This document shows positions 27,207 through 36,373 of a stretch of 64,000 nucleotides of DNA, piece after piece; position 1 is the first letter of the stretch; each line of letters begins with the position of its first letter. Where the stretch lies: assembly GCF_040717535.1 (NCBI RefSeq), contig NZ_JBFEFI010000004.1, positions 434,001 to 498,000 on the forward strand, read 5' to 3'. A program made the translations under genes and the position numbers. This stretch comes from Thalassoglobus sp. JC818 (GTDB lineage Bacteria > Planctomycetota > Planctomycetia > Planctomycetales > Planctomycetaceae). The notes beneath the pieces are model-generated. The model had not been told where the DNA came from, ran no database searches, and was given only the letters and a program-made list of their open reading frames with translations.

Positions 27207-29023
27207 CCACGATCGTTCGTTGTCCTCCCCAAAGCAACGTCGAACGCACTCACCGCTGGAACGAGCATCGCAGCGACGGTGAATCCGAAGGGAACAACAA
27301 CAGCCATGCAGACTGCTGCAGTGTCGTTCAGCAGGAAGCTGACGATCGCATAGAACGTCAGGAATGGCAGCAACCAGGCACTCGTCGTCAGGGCTGTCGA
27401 TGGATTCTTATGAGTCAACGAAGACCACAGCCCAAGACCGCCGCCGAACATGAAGAACGAGAACGGCACGAACTGAAGCGCGAACGATTTTCTCGCTTCC
27501 ACAATCAACAGCATGCACACGAACACTCCGACGAACAGAAAGAAGAGTGTTCCCAAGCTGTTCATGATCGCAGACCGCGAATTGCTGAACGTGAGGCCAG
27601 AATGAAGTCCCAACGTGGTGGCGAAGACGACAAGTGTCAGATATCCGAGAAGGAGGAAGATCAGACCTTCCAAGTTGTACTGCCCCTGTGCCCAGGCCAT
27701 CACGGCGAACACGATTGGGACGACGATAACTTCCTTCATATTGAACAACGCACCGCCGAGTTTGCCGAAGATGAACTCTTTCGCGGTCACTTCCGTCACG
27801 AGGAGCAACTCGAGCGTCTGGCCATCGCGTTCGGACGTCAGCGAAGTCACTGCCTGTGCGTTGACGAGGAAGAGTGCCAGCAGGGAGAGCAAAACGAATG
27901 CGACCCCGGAAGCGGTCATCACACCTCGGATGAGAGGAGCATCTTCCGGAACTCCCCGCAGCCAGACGAGACACGCAACGGCCACAAGAAAATAGGCAGC
28001 CTTAATCAGACCAACTCGGTTTCCATAGGCGTGTGTACAGATTTCCCTCCAGATGATCGGAGTTTCCCAAATCGTCCGGGAAGCTCGAACTGCTGTCGTT
28101 GCTCGGTCCAGTTCTTCTTCGACTTCTTGTGCTTCGACTCTCTCAGCGACAGATTGAACATCCGTCAACGCATCAGTGTTCTGATTGCCGGGGGCGACTT
28201 CTTCCTCGACCGTGGTCTGGAAGACCGCTCTCGTTGGATTCCAGATGCGGACTCTCAGACAGGTATAAATCCACAGAGCAGTCGCCAGTCCCAACAGACT
28301 CAGCGATGAATGAATCGCTAAACTCGACGCACTTTCTCCATCCACTCTGGATGCCAAGGGGCGCAACAGTGTGGACAGTGCGTGAAATGGATTGAAGCTC
28401 AGAAAGAACCGTCCGATCACTGTCTCGGTTCCGATCAGTGTTCCGAGAATCTGAACGGTCCCCAGAAAGATTCCGGCACCCATCAGTGTGATCGCAATCG
28501 TCTGAAAGGTCTTGTCTCTCCAGAAGGCAACCAGTGCTCCCCAACTTCCGGCAGCGAGAGCAGCCACGACGCACAAGATCTCAAACCAGACGATCTGATC
28601 GATCGTAATCCCGCCCAGAATTGTCAGTGACGTGAGGATCGGGATCGAAACCGCAATCATCGTGAACACCGGAAGTAGCCCCGCCAGCGTCTTACCGATG
28701 ACGAGTTCCGTGTTCTTCAAATCGGTCATCAGCAACAAAATCAGCGTGCGTCGGTCTTTCTCCTGCGAGACATTTCCCGCAGCGAACAGCAACGATGCTC
28801 CCGTGACGATGAGCAGCTGCACAAAGCAAATCAGGTCGAAAACGAAGACCGAAAACCGAGAGATGTCACCGATTCCGCGAGGAATTTCGCTCGCGAAAGT
28901 GCTCTGTGAACAGGTGAACATCAAGACACACATCGCAGCAGCGTAGCCAGCTCTCAATCCGAAGTGCTGATATTTGCGGGGAGCGGTCGTCAGTTCTCGT
29001 GTGACAATGGGACCAGCAAGCAC
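27203..29023 (-). CDS. Double ABC-2 type permease (two permease halves in one chain)
   Basis: This 606-residue protein has two ABC-2-like membrane blocks. The first (about residues 20-260) has VSQEKDRRTLILLLMTDLKNTE; the second (about 330-600) has LTSERDGQTLELLLVTEVTAKE. These are equivalent coupling-helix motifs, showing internal duplication. A charged linker (about 270-320) joins them. No ATPase is on this strand; the divergent gene 355 bases away encodes one and could serve this permease. Substrate unknown. The stop overlaps the CNNM gene. Confidence 0.85.
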   Translation of the reverse strand: MLAGPIVTRELTTAPRKYQHFGLRAGYAAAMCVLMFTCSQSTFASEIPRGIGDISRFSVFVFDLICFVQLLIVTGASLLFAAGNVSQEKDRRTLILLLMTDLKNTELVIGKTLAGLLPVFTMIAVSIPILTSLTILGGITIDQIVWFEILCVVAALAAGSWGALVAFWRDKTFQTIAITLMGAGIFLGTVQILGTLIGTETVIGRFFLSFNPFHALSTLLRPLASRVDGESASSLAIHSSLSLLGLATALWIYTCLRVRIWNPTRAVFQTTVEEEVAPGNQNTDALTDVQSVAERVEAQEVEEELDRATTAVRASRTIWETPIIWREICTHAYGNRVGLIKAAYFLVAVACLVWLRGVPEDAPLIRGVMTASGVAFVLLSLLALFLVNAQAVTSLTSERDGQTLELLLVTEVTAKEFIFGKLGGALFNMKEVIVVPIVFAVMAWAQGQYNLEGLIFLLLGYLTLVVFATTLGLHSGLTFSNSRSAIMNSLGTLFFLFVGVFVCMLLIVEARKSFALQFVPFSFFMFGGGLGLWSSLTHKNPSTALTTSAWLLPFLTFYAIVSFLLNDTAAVCMAVVVPFGFTVAAMLVPAVSAFDVALGRTTNDRG

Positions 29024-29378
29024 GGGGAAACTTTACTATCTCGGAGAATCTGGCAGGGAACGCTGAACGATGGAGCGGAGTATAAGCCGTGCTGAATTGA
29101 TTGGCTATGAGGGGGCGTTCAGAATTTCAAAGCGAGAGTTGATCAACTCCTCTCGAATTCGTTGAAACTACTACCGTAGATACATACAGTGCTCAGATGA
29201 GTTCTTGTTCGAATATTCCATTTTTTCCCAGCGAACAGGAACTTTGAGTCGTGATTAAAGACTGGCTGAGTGGTCAGTTGAACCACACGACGAAGGATCT
29301 TTTTTTAGTCTTCATGCCTTCTTCATACTCATTCGGTTTGTGAGGAGCTCAGGCTCCCGAACATTGCCAGGAAATCCA
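29024..29378. other. Divergent promoter region between two ABC transporter units
   Basis: This gap separates the double permease (-) from the ATPase (+). A weak sigma-70-like pair, TTGAAA at 29162 and TACAGT 17 bases later, reads to the right. No other structure stands out. Confidence 0.35.
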
Positions 29379-30284
29379 ATGTCAGATTCTGTCATCGAGA
29401 TTCGCAATCTCTCGAAGGTCTACCGCGACTTTTGGGGTCGTGCAAAAGTTCGTGCGTTGAACTCATTGAGCCTGGACGTCAAACGTGGCGAAGTGTTCGG
29501 CTTACTCGGTCCCAATGGATCGGGAAAAACAACCACGCTGAAGCTCTTGCTGGGACTTCTCTTTCCGACAGAAGGCCAAGTGCGAATTCTGGGTGAGCCC
29601 GCTCACGACGTGGAGAAAAACGAGCGCATCGGATACCTCCCGGAAGAGTCATACCTCTACCGCTTCCTGAACGCCGACGAAACACTCGACTTTTACGGCA
29701 AGCTTTTCAAGATGACCAAAGCGGAGCGACGCGAACGACGTGACGCTCTGATCAAGCGAGTCGGACTCGAACACGCCCGCCGACGTCAGTTGAAAGAATA
29801 TTCTAAGGGAATGACGCGAAGAATTGGTCTCGCACAAGCTTTGATCAATGACCCGGATCTGGTCCTGCTCGATGAACCGACCAGTGGTCTCGACCCGCTC
29901 GGAACAGCGGACATGAAAGAGATGATTCGCGAACTGAAAAACGAAGGCAAGACTGTCGTCATGTGCAGTCACCTTCTCGCGGACGTCCAGGACGTTTGCG
30001 ATCGAATCGCGATTCTGTACCGCGGCGAACTGAAAGTGATCGGAAGCGTTCAAGAGCTTCTCGAAGCGAAAGAAGAGACCCAACTCGTCACCAGTTCGCT
30101 CGACGATGCCACAATTCGCGAAGTCGAAAGTGTTCTTCAGAAACACGGAGCGAACCTCAAGAGTTTCTCTCACCCGACCTCGACACTCGAAGAACTCTTC
30201 CTGCGAACCGTCAAGGAGAGCGAAGCCCGTCCTGGTCGTCGATTCGAACCAGGGGAACGTCCATCAGCGACCACGGAATCCTAG
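29379..30284 (+). CDS. ABC transporter ATP-binding protein
   Basis: An ABC-2 type ATPase with Walker [10 protein letters not shown], the variant signature YSKGMTRR (in place of LSGGQ), Walker [13 protein letters not shown] and switch His in MCSHLLAD. The tail is Ser/Pro/Arg-rich. I chose ATG ([12 protein letters not shown]) with AGGAAA upstream over a GTG 39 bases earlier. The next gene, 56 bases on, is a permease, and a second double permease lies divergent, so one ATPase may power both. Such gene sets often export lipids or surface polymers, but no substrate can be read from the sequence. Confidence 0.93.
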   Translation: MSDSVIEIRNLSKVYRDFWGRAKVRALNSLSLDVKRGEVFGLLGPNGSGKTTTLKLLLGLLFPTEGQVRILGEPAHDVEKNERIGYLPEESYLYRFLNADETLDFYGKLFKMTKAERRERRDALIKRVGLEHARRRQLKEYSKGMTRRIGLAQALINDPDLVLLDEPTSGLDPLGTADMKEMIRELKNEGKTVVMCSHLLADVQDVCDRIAILYRGELKVIGSVQELLEAKEETQLVTSSLDDATIREVESVLQKHGANLKSFSHPTSTLEELFLRTVKESEARPGRRFEPGERPSATTES

Positions 30285-30340
30285 TCCAGTCTTCTTGAAC
30301 CTGAATCGTCGCTCCTCGTTCGCTTCGCAGAGAGTTAATC

Positions 30341-31978
30341 ATGGCTGTTGAACCACCAACATTTCAATTGGGGCTGGCCCTGCTGTATTGGCTGGCAGCG
30401 TTCGCCTCCTGCTGCGTGATGGGACTGCTTGTCGGTTTCGTTGCATCACTTGTCTCCTATGGCCGCAACGGTCCGCGAGTCTTTCGCTCGACGTTGTACC
30501 GCGGCTTTCAGGATCTCGTGAAAGTTTCCTGGCAACGCTGTCAGGCCCTCGCATCGCTCACATTCAAGGAAGCCACCAGTCGGAAAGCATTTCTGATTGG
30601 CTTCCTGTTCATTCTGCTCTTCATGTTCGGAGGCTGGTTCCTCTCGGAATCGAATGTTGAAAAGCCTGCGATGCCTTACATCACCTTCGTGATGTCCGCG
30701 ATTTATTTCCTTCTGAACATCATGGCCCTGTTGATTGCCTGCTGGGGCCTGCCTGCTGATATCAAAGCTCGTTCGCTGCACACGGTCGTTACAAAACCGG
30801 TGCGACGCAGCGAAATTGTTCTTGGCCGAATGATGGGATACTCAACCGTCGTCCTGATCGTCCTGGCGGTCACGTCGATCTTCGGGTACTTCTGGATTCA
30901 ACGACAGGTCCCTGAGCGCGCCAAGGATCAGCTGATCGCTCGTGTCCCGGTTTACGGAGAGATCCGTTTCCTGAGCCGCTCCGGTCAACCGGCTAAGTCG
31001 CTCACCAACGTCGGAGATTTGTGGGACTACCGAACCTACGTGGAAGGTCTCACACAAGCCCGTGCGATCTGGGAGTTTGACAACCTCAACGTCTCCGAAC
31101 TTCGACGACAAGGATATGTCCGCCTGGAACAGTCTTTCGAGGCATTTCGAACATTCAAAGGCGACGTGTCGGAGCAGGTCCGTTATCGAATCACACTCCT
31201 CAACCCGGAATCCGGGCTGCGAGTCCCGATGCCCGAATCTTATGACGTCAACGAGTTCAGCGAAGACCCGGAAGCATCGGTCGTGATCATTCCGGAAGAA
31301 CTCACCTACGTCGAATCTTACGACGTCGACGCGGAAGAGAAGACCGTCAATCTCTTTGACGATGTCTTCGACGGCAACTCACTCACTGTCGAAATCGCTT
31401 GTATCGAGAACGAGCAGTACCTCGGGGTTGCCCGGGGCGACCTATTCGTCCGGATGCCGGACCGAAAGTTCTACGTCTCATATATCAAATCGATCGTCGG
31501 ACTCGGCCTGATGTTGATCCTCGTCGTCGGACTCGGAACGACGGCAAGTTGCTTCCTGAAAGGTCCTGTGTCGACATTCCTGACAGGCAGCCTGATTGTT
31601 CTCGGAAATGTTTTCTACGAGTTCGTCAAAGACGTCTACAGCCAAAAAGTCGTGCAGGGACGAGTCTTGGGTGGGGGCATGTTCGAGTCGATGTACCGGC
31701 TCGTGACCCAGATGAACATGCAATCACCACTTCCCGACAATGTCGGAACGGATATTATTAAATTCCTCGACGAACGAGTCTTCAATCTGCTCTTCGTCGT
31801 GAACGCGGTGATTCCGAATTTCACGTACTTTAATACCAATCAGTACACCGCGAACGGTTTCGATGTCCCCTGGATGGGAGCATTGGTTCCGAGCTTTTTG
31901 ATTACGGTCGGTTATTTGATTCCTCTCATTATTCTCGGTTATTTCAGTCTTCAACTGCGGGAGCTTGAAAGCAAATGA
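30341..31978 (+). CDS. ABC-2 type permease with large extracytoplasmic domain
   Basis: A 545-residue permease. An N-terminal helix pair is followed by TFKEATSRKAFLIGFLF and KARSLHTVVTKPVRRSE (typical of ABC-2 permeases of the NosY/GldF style). Then comes a soluble region of about 190 residues (200-390) and four or more C-terminal helices. It overlaps the next gene by four bases (ATGA), so the TPR-like protein is probably part of the same machine. Substrate unknown. Confidence 0.85.
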   Translation: MAVEPPTFQLGLALLYWLAAFASCCVMGLLVGFVASLVSYGRNGPRVFRSTLYRGFQDLVKVSWQRCQALASLTFKEATSRKAFLIGFLFILLFMFGGWFLSESNVEKPAMPYITFVMSAIYFLLNIMALLIACWGLPADIKARSLHTVVTKPVRRSEIVLGRMMGYSTVVLIVLAVTSIFGYFWIQRQVPERAKDQLIARVPVYGEIRFLSRSGQPAKSLTNVGDLWDYRTYVEGLTQARAIWEFDNLNVSELRRQGYVRLEQSFEAFRTFKGDVSEQVRYRITLLNPESGLRVPMPESYDVNEFSEDPEASVVIIPEELTYVESYDVDAEEKTVNLFDDVFDGNSLTVEIACIENEQYLGVARGDLFVRMPDRKFYVSYIKSIVGLGLMLILVVGLGTTASCFLKGPVSTFLTGSLIVLGNVFYEFVKDVYSQKVVQGRVLGGGMFESMYRLVTQMNMQSPLPDNVGTDIIKFLDERVFNLLFVVNAVIPNFTYFNTNQYTANGFDVPWMGALVPSFLITVGYLIPLIILGYFSLQLRELESK

Positions 31979-33417
31979 ACCAACTCACCGTTCGCCAACG
32001 GAAAATGGTTTATGCCGTTGTGGCTGGTCTTCTCATCGTTCCGATCGTGTTTCTCGGCGCCCCCGCTGGCGAAGAAACTCGATCCGGTGGAAAGATTTCC
32101 CAACTTCGTTACGACTACGAACTTGGTGAAACAAGCCTCGGCAAAGTGGACCCAACCAGTGCCACAATGAACCTCGTCCTGCTCGGATTTCGAGGAGTTG
32201 CCGCCAGCTATCTCTGGCAGCAAGCCGAGCACTACAAGATGACGAAAAACTTCGCCCAGCTACGCGACACCGTCGAGTCAATCATCCTACTGCAGCCCCA
32301 CTTCAAAACTGTGTGGGAGTTTCAGGCGTGGAACCTCGCGTACAACGTTTCTGCCGAGTGTGATGCGGTCTCCGATCGATATCGATGGGTGAAACAGGGC
32401 GCGAAGTTTTTGATTCGCGGAACTGAACGAAACAAGAAAGTTCCTGAGCTCCAATTCGGAACCGGCCAGTTCATCGGCTCCAAACTCGGTCTAGCGGACG
32501 AACGCGACGTCTACCGCAAGTTCTTTGTCAGCGATCCTGACACAGACCTCTGGGGTGGTGGTCCCGACGAAGAGCTGAACCCGGAAGGCAAGGACAACTA
32601 TCTCGTGGCCCGCGACTGGTATCTGAAAGCGAACGATACCCTCGAAGAACCGGGAGTCGAACAGCATCGTATGGATCTCGCGCTGTTTCTGGCTTACCCA
32701 TACCGGGCTCTGATCGACCACGCCAAGAACTTTCAGAAGGACGGTGTGGCATCGCAACTCGATGACGACACCACAGTTCAAGGTGAGCAGTCACAAGCCC
32801 AGCGCGACGAAACCTACAATGCCTGGGCAGCGGAGTGCCAGCAGAAATGGGCGGATGCCTACGACGAGTGGACCAACATCTACGGGATGAAACGGATCGA
32901 ATCGAGCGGCGGTGGAACAATTGTCCTCGAGATCGACGACGATGCGGATTCAGTGCTCGAAGAACTCGCTGAAAAAGACGACATGACCTTCGAGGACAAA
33001 TCTCGATGGCGTGACCGGTATCGCAAGACGACTTCCTATCCATACTGGAAACGACATTGCGAAATTGAACGTCGTGATGAAATGACCCGTGCCCGTTACT
33101 ACCTGGCGGAAGGGCGTCGGCTGTATCGCAACATTCAGGACTTCGAAGGGTCGCGGAAGTACCTGGAAGAAGGTCTTGCTCTTCTGGAGTCTGTGTTCCA
33201 GCAGTACGACACTCAGCAAGGCTACAACGTGATGATCATCGACGAAGGTGACACCGTTGAAGAAGCCCTGAAAGCAATGCTGATCTGGCGACAGGTCCTT
33301 GAACTTCTGGGTGAACCAATTCCTGAGGACTATCCGCTCAAGCGACTTTGGGAAGATCCGAACTTCGAATACCAGCGAGAAGACCTCAACCAACGCTTCC
33401 TGCAATGGCAAGGTTAA
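31975..33417 (+). CDS. Membrane-anchored helical-repeat protein linked to the ABC exporter
   Basis: One N-terminal helix (about residues 11-29) anchors a 450-residue acidic, helix-rich domain. Segments such as RGVAASYLWQQAEHYK, TVWEFQAWNLAYNVS and ARYYLAEGRRLYRN have TPR-like spacing, but I cannot define clean repeats. No enzyme motif is seen. Translational coupling to the permease and an immediate terminator after the gene make it the last member of the exporter operon. It may act as an adaptor outside the membrane. Function unknown. Confidence 0.75.
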   Translation: MNQLTVRQRKMVYAVVAGLLIVPIVFLGAPAGEETRSGGKISQLRYDYELGETSLGKVDPTSATMNLVLLGFRGVAASYLWQQAEHYKMTKNFAQLRDTVESIILLQPHFKTVWEFQAWNLAYNVSAECDAVSDRYRWVKQGAKFLIRGTERNKKVPELQFGTGQFIGSKLGLADERDVYRKFFVSDPDTDLWGGGPDEELNPEGKDNYLVARDWYLKANDTLEEPGVEQHRMDLALFLAYPYRALIDHAKNFQKDGVASQLDDDTTVQGEQSQAQRDETYNAWAAECQQKWADAYDEWTNIYGMKRIESSGGGTIVLEIDDDADSVLEELAEKDDMTFEDKSRWRDRYRKTTSYPYWKRHCEIERRDEMTRARYYLAEGRRLYRNIQDFEGSRKYLEEGLALLESVFQQYDTQQGYNVMIIDEGDTVEEALKAMLIWRQVLELLGEPIPEDYPLKRLWEDPNFEYQREDLNQRFLQWQG

Positions 33418-33485
33418 CAAGCGGTACTCAAATCATCGCAATCGACGAACTTTGAGATTGCTTGAGACCGAGACATCGAGTGATC

Positions 33486-33522
33486 AAGAGAGTCATCCGC
33501 AATGTGGACGGCTCTCTTTTTT
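33486..33522 (+). terminator. Rho-independent terminator of the ABC exporter operon
   Basis: A strong hairpin (arms starting GAGAGTC and ending GGCTCTC, about 13 pairs with one mismatch, loop AAT) is followed directly by six T. It lies 69 bases after the last gene of the operon. Confidence 0.85.
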
Positions 33523-33630
33523 GTGGAGCCCATTGAACTGTTGCCTGATCACGATCCGCAATCGGGTCGATCGAAAAGCACCGGGGAAATGCGTCAAGCT
33601 TTCAAAGTCTCACCGACGACAACTCGCTTC

Positions 33631-33734
33631 TAAAACATTTTCTAATTTGGTGTACATTCTCTCGCACGAGCAAACACAGCCTTTTACCTCATGGAACAGA
33701 GCAAGCGAGTGCACAGGAAAGAGCAACTTGCTCT
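33631..33734 (-). repeat. Interspersed palindromic repeat, copy B (inverted)
   Basis: Read on the minus strand it begins AGAGCAAGTTGCTCT and matches copy C through GGCTGTGTTTGCTCGTGCGAG, then continues with ACACCAAAT and an AAAATG-TTTT stretch also present in copy C. It is thus the longest match, about 105 bases. It lies between the exporter terminator and tatA. Confidence 0.85.
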
Positions 33735-33889
33735 AACAACCACTTTCAGAATTTCTTCAGGCCAGTTTGAGTCTCTTCCACGCGCTCGATACACTCAAAT
33801 CACCTGATAATTGAGCATCACAGCATCGGTACTCCGATCAGCGGAACGCTCTGACGTGATGAAACTCCCTCTACGACGAGATACGTAAT

Positions 33890-34072
33890 ATGTTTGGCCT
33901 CGGTACACCGGAATTGATTGTTCTGGCAGTGATTGTGTTGTTGCTTTTCGGAAGTCGACTCCCTTCAGCGATGAGAAGCTTGGGAATGTCAGTCAACTCC
34001 TTCAAAAAAGGAATGAAAGAAGGCGACGAAGAAGATTCCCAGAACAATCTGGATTCAAAGCAAAACGACTGA
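33890..34072 (+). CDS. tatA: Sec-independent protein translocase subunit TatA/E
   Basis: TatA forms the pore-like ring that moves folded proteins across the membrane. The 60-residue protein has the standard short helix (TPELIVLAVIVLLLFG), the FGSRLP hinge and an amphipathic helix (RSLGMSVNSFKKGMKE) ending in an acidic tail. No tatB or tatC is nearby. Two proteins in this window carry twin-arginine signals (the Rieske protein and the TIM-barrel protein), so the pathway is in use. Confidence 0.92.
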   Translation: MFGLGTPELIVLAVIVLLLFGSRLPSAMRSLGMSVNSFKKGMKEGDEEDSQNNLDSKQND

Positions 34073-34078
34073 CCCAGA

Positions 34079-34111
34079 AAATCGGAGATCAACGCCTCGC
34101 TGTCTCCGATT
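34079..34111 (+). terminator. Possible terminator after tatA
   Basis: AATCGGAGA and TCTCCGATT form a 9-base stem with a 14-base loop just after tatA. The T-run is poor (CTCGTTTC), so termination may be weak. Confidence 0.4.
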
Positions 34112-34259
34112 CTCGTTTCGAGACACTCCTGCTTTCAGGGTCTTACGACTCTCCCCCCTTCCAAGCTGCACAAACCCCGGCGCAACGCGTCCCCCGCCTT
34201 AGCATTCGAAAACACGGATCGCTTTGCCGAGCAATTGATTCTCATGACAACCTAGAAAA

Positions 34260-36260
34260 ATGGGGCTCAAGATGAGCAATGCCGTTGATCCACTGTTCGC
34301 ATCCGTGGCTTCAAGTTACCTCGGACTCCATTGGATCGACTGGGCTGTGCTCGGCGTTTATCTCGTCGGAATCACTGCACTCGGCGTTTGGTCTTATCGT
34401 AAAGTGAACGACGCGACCGATTTCTTCATGGGAGGCAGGCGGTTCGGAAAAGTCTTCATGATGTTCTTCGCTTTCGGTGCGGGAACAAGCAGCGAACACG
34501 CGACGAGCGTTTCGGCCGGTTCATTTCTGAACGGGCTTGCTGGAATCTGGTACCAATTCTTGTGGCTTTGGGCGACGCCGTTTTATTGGATCATCGCCCC
34601 TGTGATGAGAAGGATGCGGGCCCTGACGACCAGCGACTTCTTCGAAGCACGCTATAACGTCTCGACATCTGTGCTGTATTGCATCCTCGGGATCTGCATG
34701 TCGATCACGTTCATCTCCGCTTCTTTGTTCTTCGGGGCCAAGATGGTGACAGGCCTCACCGGCGGAGCGTTTCCGGTGGAACTCGCGGTCGCTGGTATGA
34801 CGGTGCTGTTCGTGATTTATGGGCTCGCTGGAGGATTGGGAGCGGCGGTGATCACCGACTTCGTTCAGGGAATCCTGACGATCATCTTCTCATTCCTGCT
34901 GCTCCCCTTTGCACTTTACTATGCCGCTCAAGTCACAGGACTCGATTCCGGTTTCGCAGCACTTCATCAGGGAGTTCCAGGTTTCTCCGGCGATGAAATG
35001 CTAAGCCTGACACTCACGACAGAACTCGCTCAGAAGCTCGGCAAAGAACCGATCACTTGGTTTTACATCATCATGATGTCGGTGAATGCGCTCGTTGGAA
35101 TCGTTGTGCAACCACACATTATGGGTGTCTGCGGAGCAGGTAAAACCGAGTTCGAAGGACGTTTCGGATTCACTGTCGGAAACTTCATGAAGCGGCTTTG
35201 CACGATCGCCTGGACTTTCATCGGGCTGGCGTGCGTCATCATCTACCTCACACCTGAAAGCCAATTCATTACCGCAGAACGGATGGCCGAACTGAATTCG
35301 GATCCAGCGAAGATGCGTGACTTTGCTGACAGCGTCTTCGGATATGCAGCTCATGATCTGCTCCCGCGAATCAGCCCGGGACTGGTCGGTCTGCTGTTCG
35401 CTTCGTTGCTGGCAGCCATCATGAGTTCATGTGATGCTCACATGGTCATGGGAAGCGGACTCTTCACCGAAAACCTATACAAGAAGTTCATTCATCCGAG
35501 TGCTTCCAAAACAACACTTGTCTGGGTCGGTCGAATTTCCGGAATCGGGATCGTGGTGTTGGCGCTCTTGCTGATGACTCAATTTCGCGATGTCATTCAG
35601 GTGCTAACCCGCTACGTGAACGCCATCCCTGCGTTCATCGGCCTCGCCTTCTGGTTCGGAATTGTGTGGCGCGGATATACGTCGAAGGCGGTCTGGGTTT
35701 CGACTCTCGTCGCTGCCGGGCTGTGGTTCCTCACAACCGGTCACACTCCCCTCGCCTGGATCTCTCGAATGGGAGACTCTCCAATCTTGCAGCGGAACAT
35801 TGACTACTTCCCCGGGCTGTTCCGTGAATGGCTGTGGTCCGTTGTTCCGCAGACGAAATACGAACTCGAAGTTGTTAAACAAGTCTTCGTCGACGGCGTC
35901 GCAACCGAAGTATCGACCACGCACACTTCAACGAGTATCCCCTGGCAATACGCGATTTACCTCGGAGGCGGAGCAATCGCGGGAATCGTCACCAGTTTCT
36001 TGTCGACGCGCACAAGCACACAAAAACTCGATCACTTTTTCACGCTTCTCCGCACGCCCGTGCGTCTCGGTGAAAAAGTTGATGAGCCATGTACGCTGCC
36101 CGAGAATCCGCTACCGAAGGAGACCGGCAAACTCATCCCACTCTCCGACCTCGAAATTCCTTCACCTTCGGTGGTTGGAATGGTCGGATTCATCATTTCG
36201 TGGATCGTGGTCGGCCTACTGGTTGCCATCACCTGGCAACTCGCGCAGCTTGGCGGGTAA
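34260..36260 (+). CDS. Sodium:solute symporter family transporter
   Basis: A 666-residue SSS-family protein with about 13-15 helices. Diagnostic stretches are DFFMGGRRFGK in the first loop, TTSDFFEARYNVS, and GLAGGLGAAVITDFVQG. A soluble loop (about residues 535-565) and C-terminal tail are larger than usual. The family takes up sugars, amino acids or other solutes with sodium; the substrate cannot be told. ATG codons at 34260 and 34272 are both possible starts. It is a single-gene unit facing the YfhO-like gene. Confidence 0.9.
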   Translation: MGLKMSNAVDPLFASVASSYLGLHWIDWAVLGVYLVGITALGVWSYRKVNDATDFFMGGRRFGKVFMMFFAFGAGTSSEHATSVSAGSFLNGLAGIWYQFLWLWATPFYWIIAPVMRRMRALTTSDFFEARYNVSTSVLYCILGICMSITFISASLFFGAKMVTGLTGGAFPVELAVAGMTVLFVIYGLAGGLGAAVITDFVQGILTIIFSFLLLPFALYYAAQVTGLDSGFAALHQGVPGFSGDEMLSLTLTTELAQKLGKEPITWFYIIMMSVNALVGIVVQPHIMGVCGAGKTEFEGRFGFTVGNFMKRLCTIAWTFIGLACVIIYLTPESQFITAERMAELNSDPAKMRDFADSVFGYAAHDLLPRISPGLVGLLFASLLAAIMSSCDAHMVMGSGLFTENLYKKFIHPSASKTTLVWVGRISGIGIVVLALLLMTQFRDVIQVLTRYVNAIPAFIGLAFWFGIVWRGYTSKAVWVSTLVAAGLWFLTTGHTPLAWISRMGDSPILQRNIDYFPGLFREWLWSVVPQTKYELEVVKQVFVDGVATEVSTTHTSTSIPWQYAIYLGGGAIAGIVTSFLSTRTSTQKLDHFFTLLRTPVRLGEKVDEPCTLPENPLPKETGKLIPLSDLEIPSPSVVGMVGFIISWIVVGLLVAITWQLAQLGG

Positions 36261-36373
36261 ATCACTTCGAGTGATCTTCCGCGCTCGCTTCCTCTCGTCT
36301 CCATTCATGAACACCGGGCTGAATGACAACAGTTCGCGTAGATGAATCGCTTTGAGCCTCAAACGGTTGAGTT

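Larger units (their letters stand above)
33418..33889. other. Gap holding a terminator and repeat copy B before tatA
   Basis: Besides the terminator and the inverted copy B of the interspersed repeat, the region carries no convincing gene. The tatA promoter should lie in the last 150 bases but I see no good box pair. Confidence 0.5.

Noticed and set aside
27104-28309. 401-codon frame opposite the CNNM/permease genes
   Set aside because: Composition is Gln/His/Arg-rich and domain-free; the opposite strand has clear membrane proteins.
36240-36285. Hairpin ATCACT-TCG-AGTGAT after the symporter gene
   Set aside because: Six pairs only and no T-run; too weak to call a terminator.
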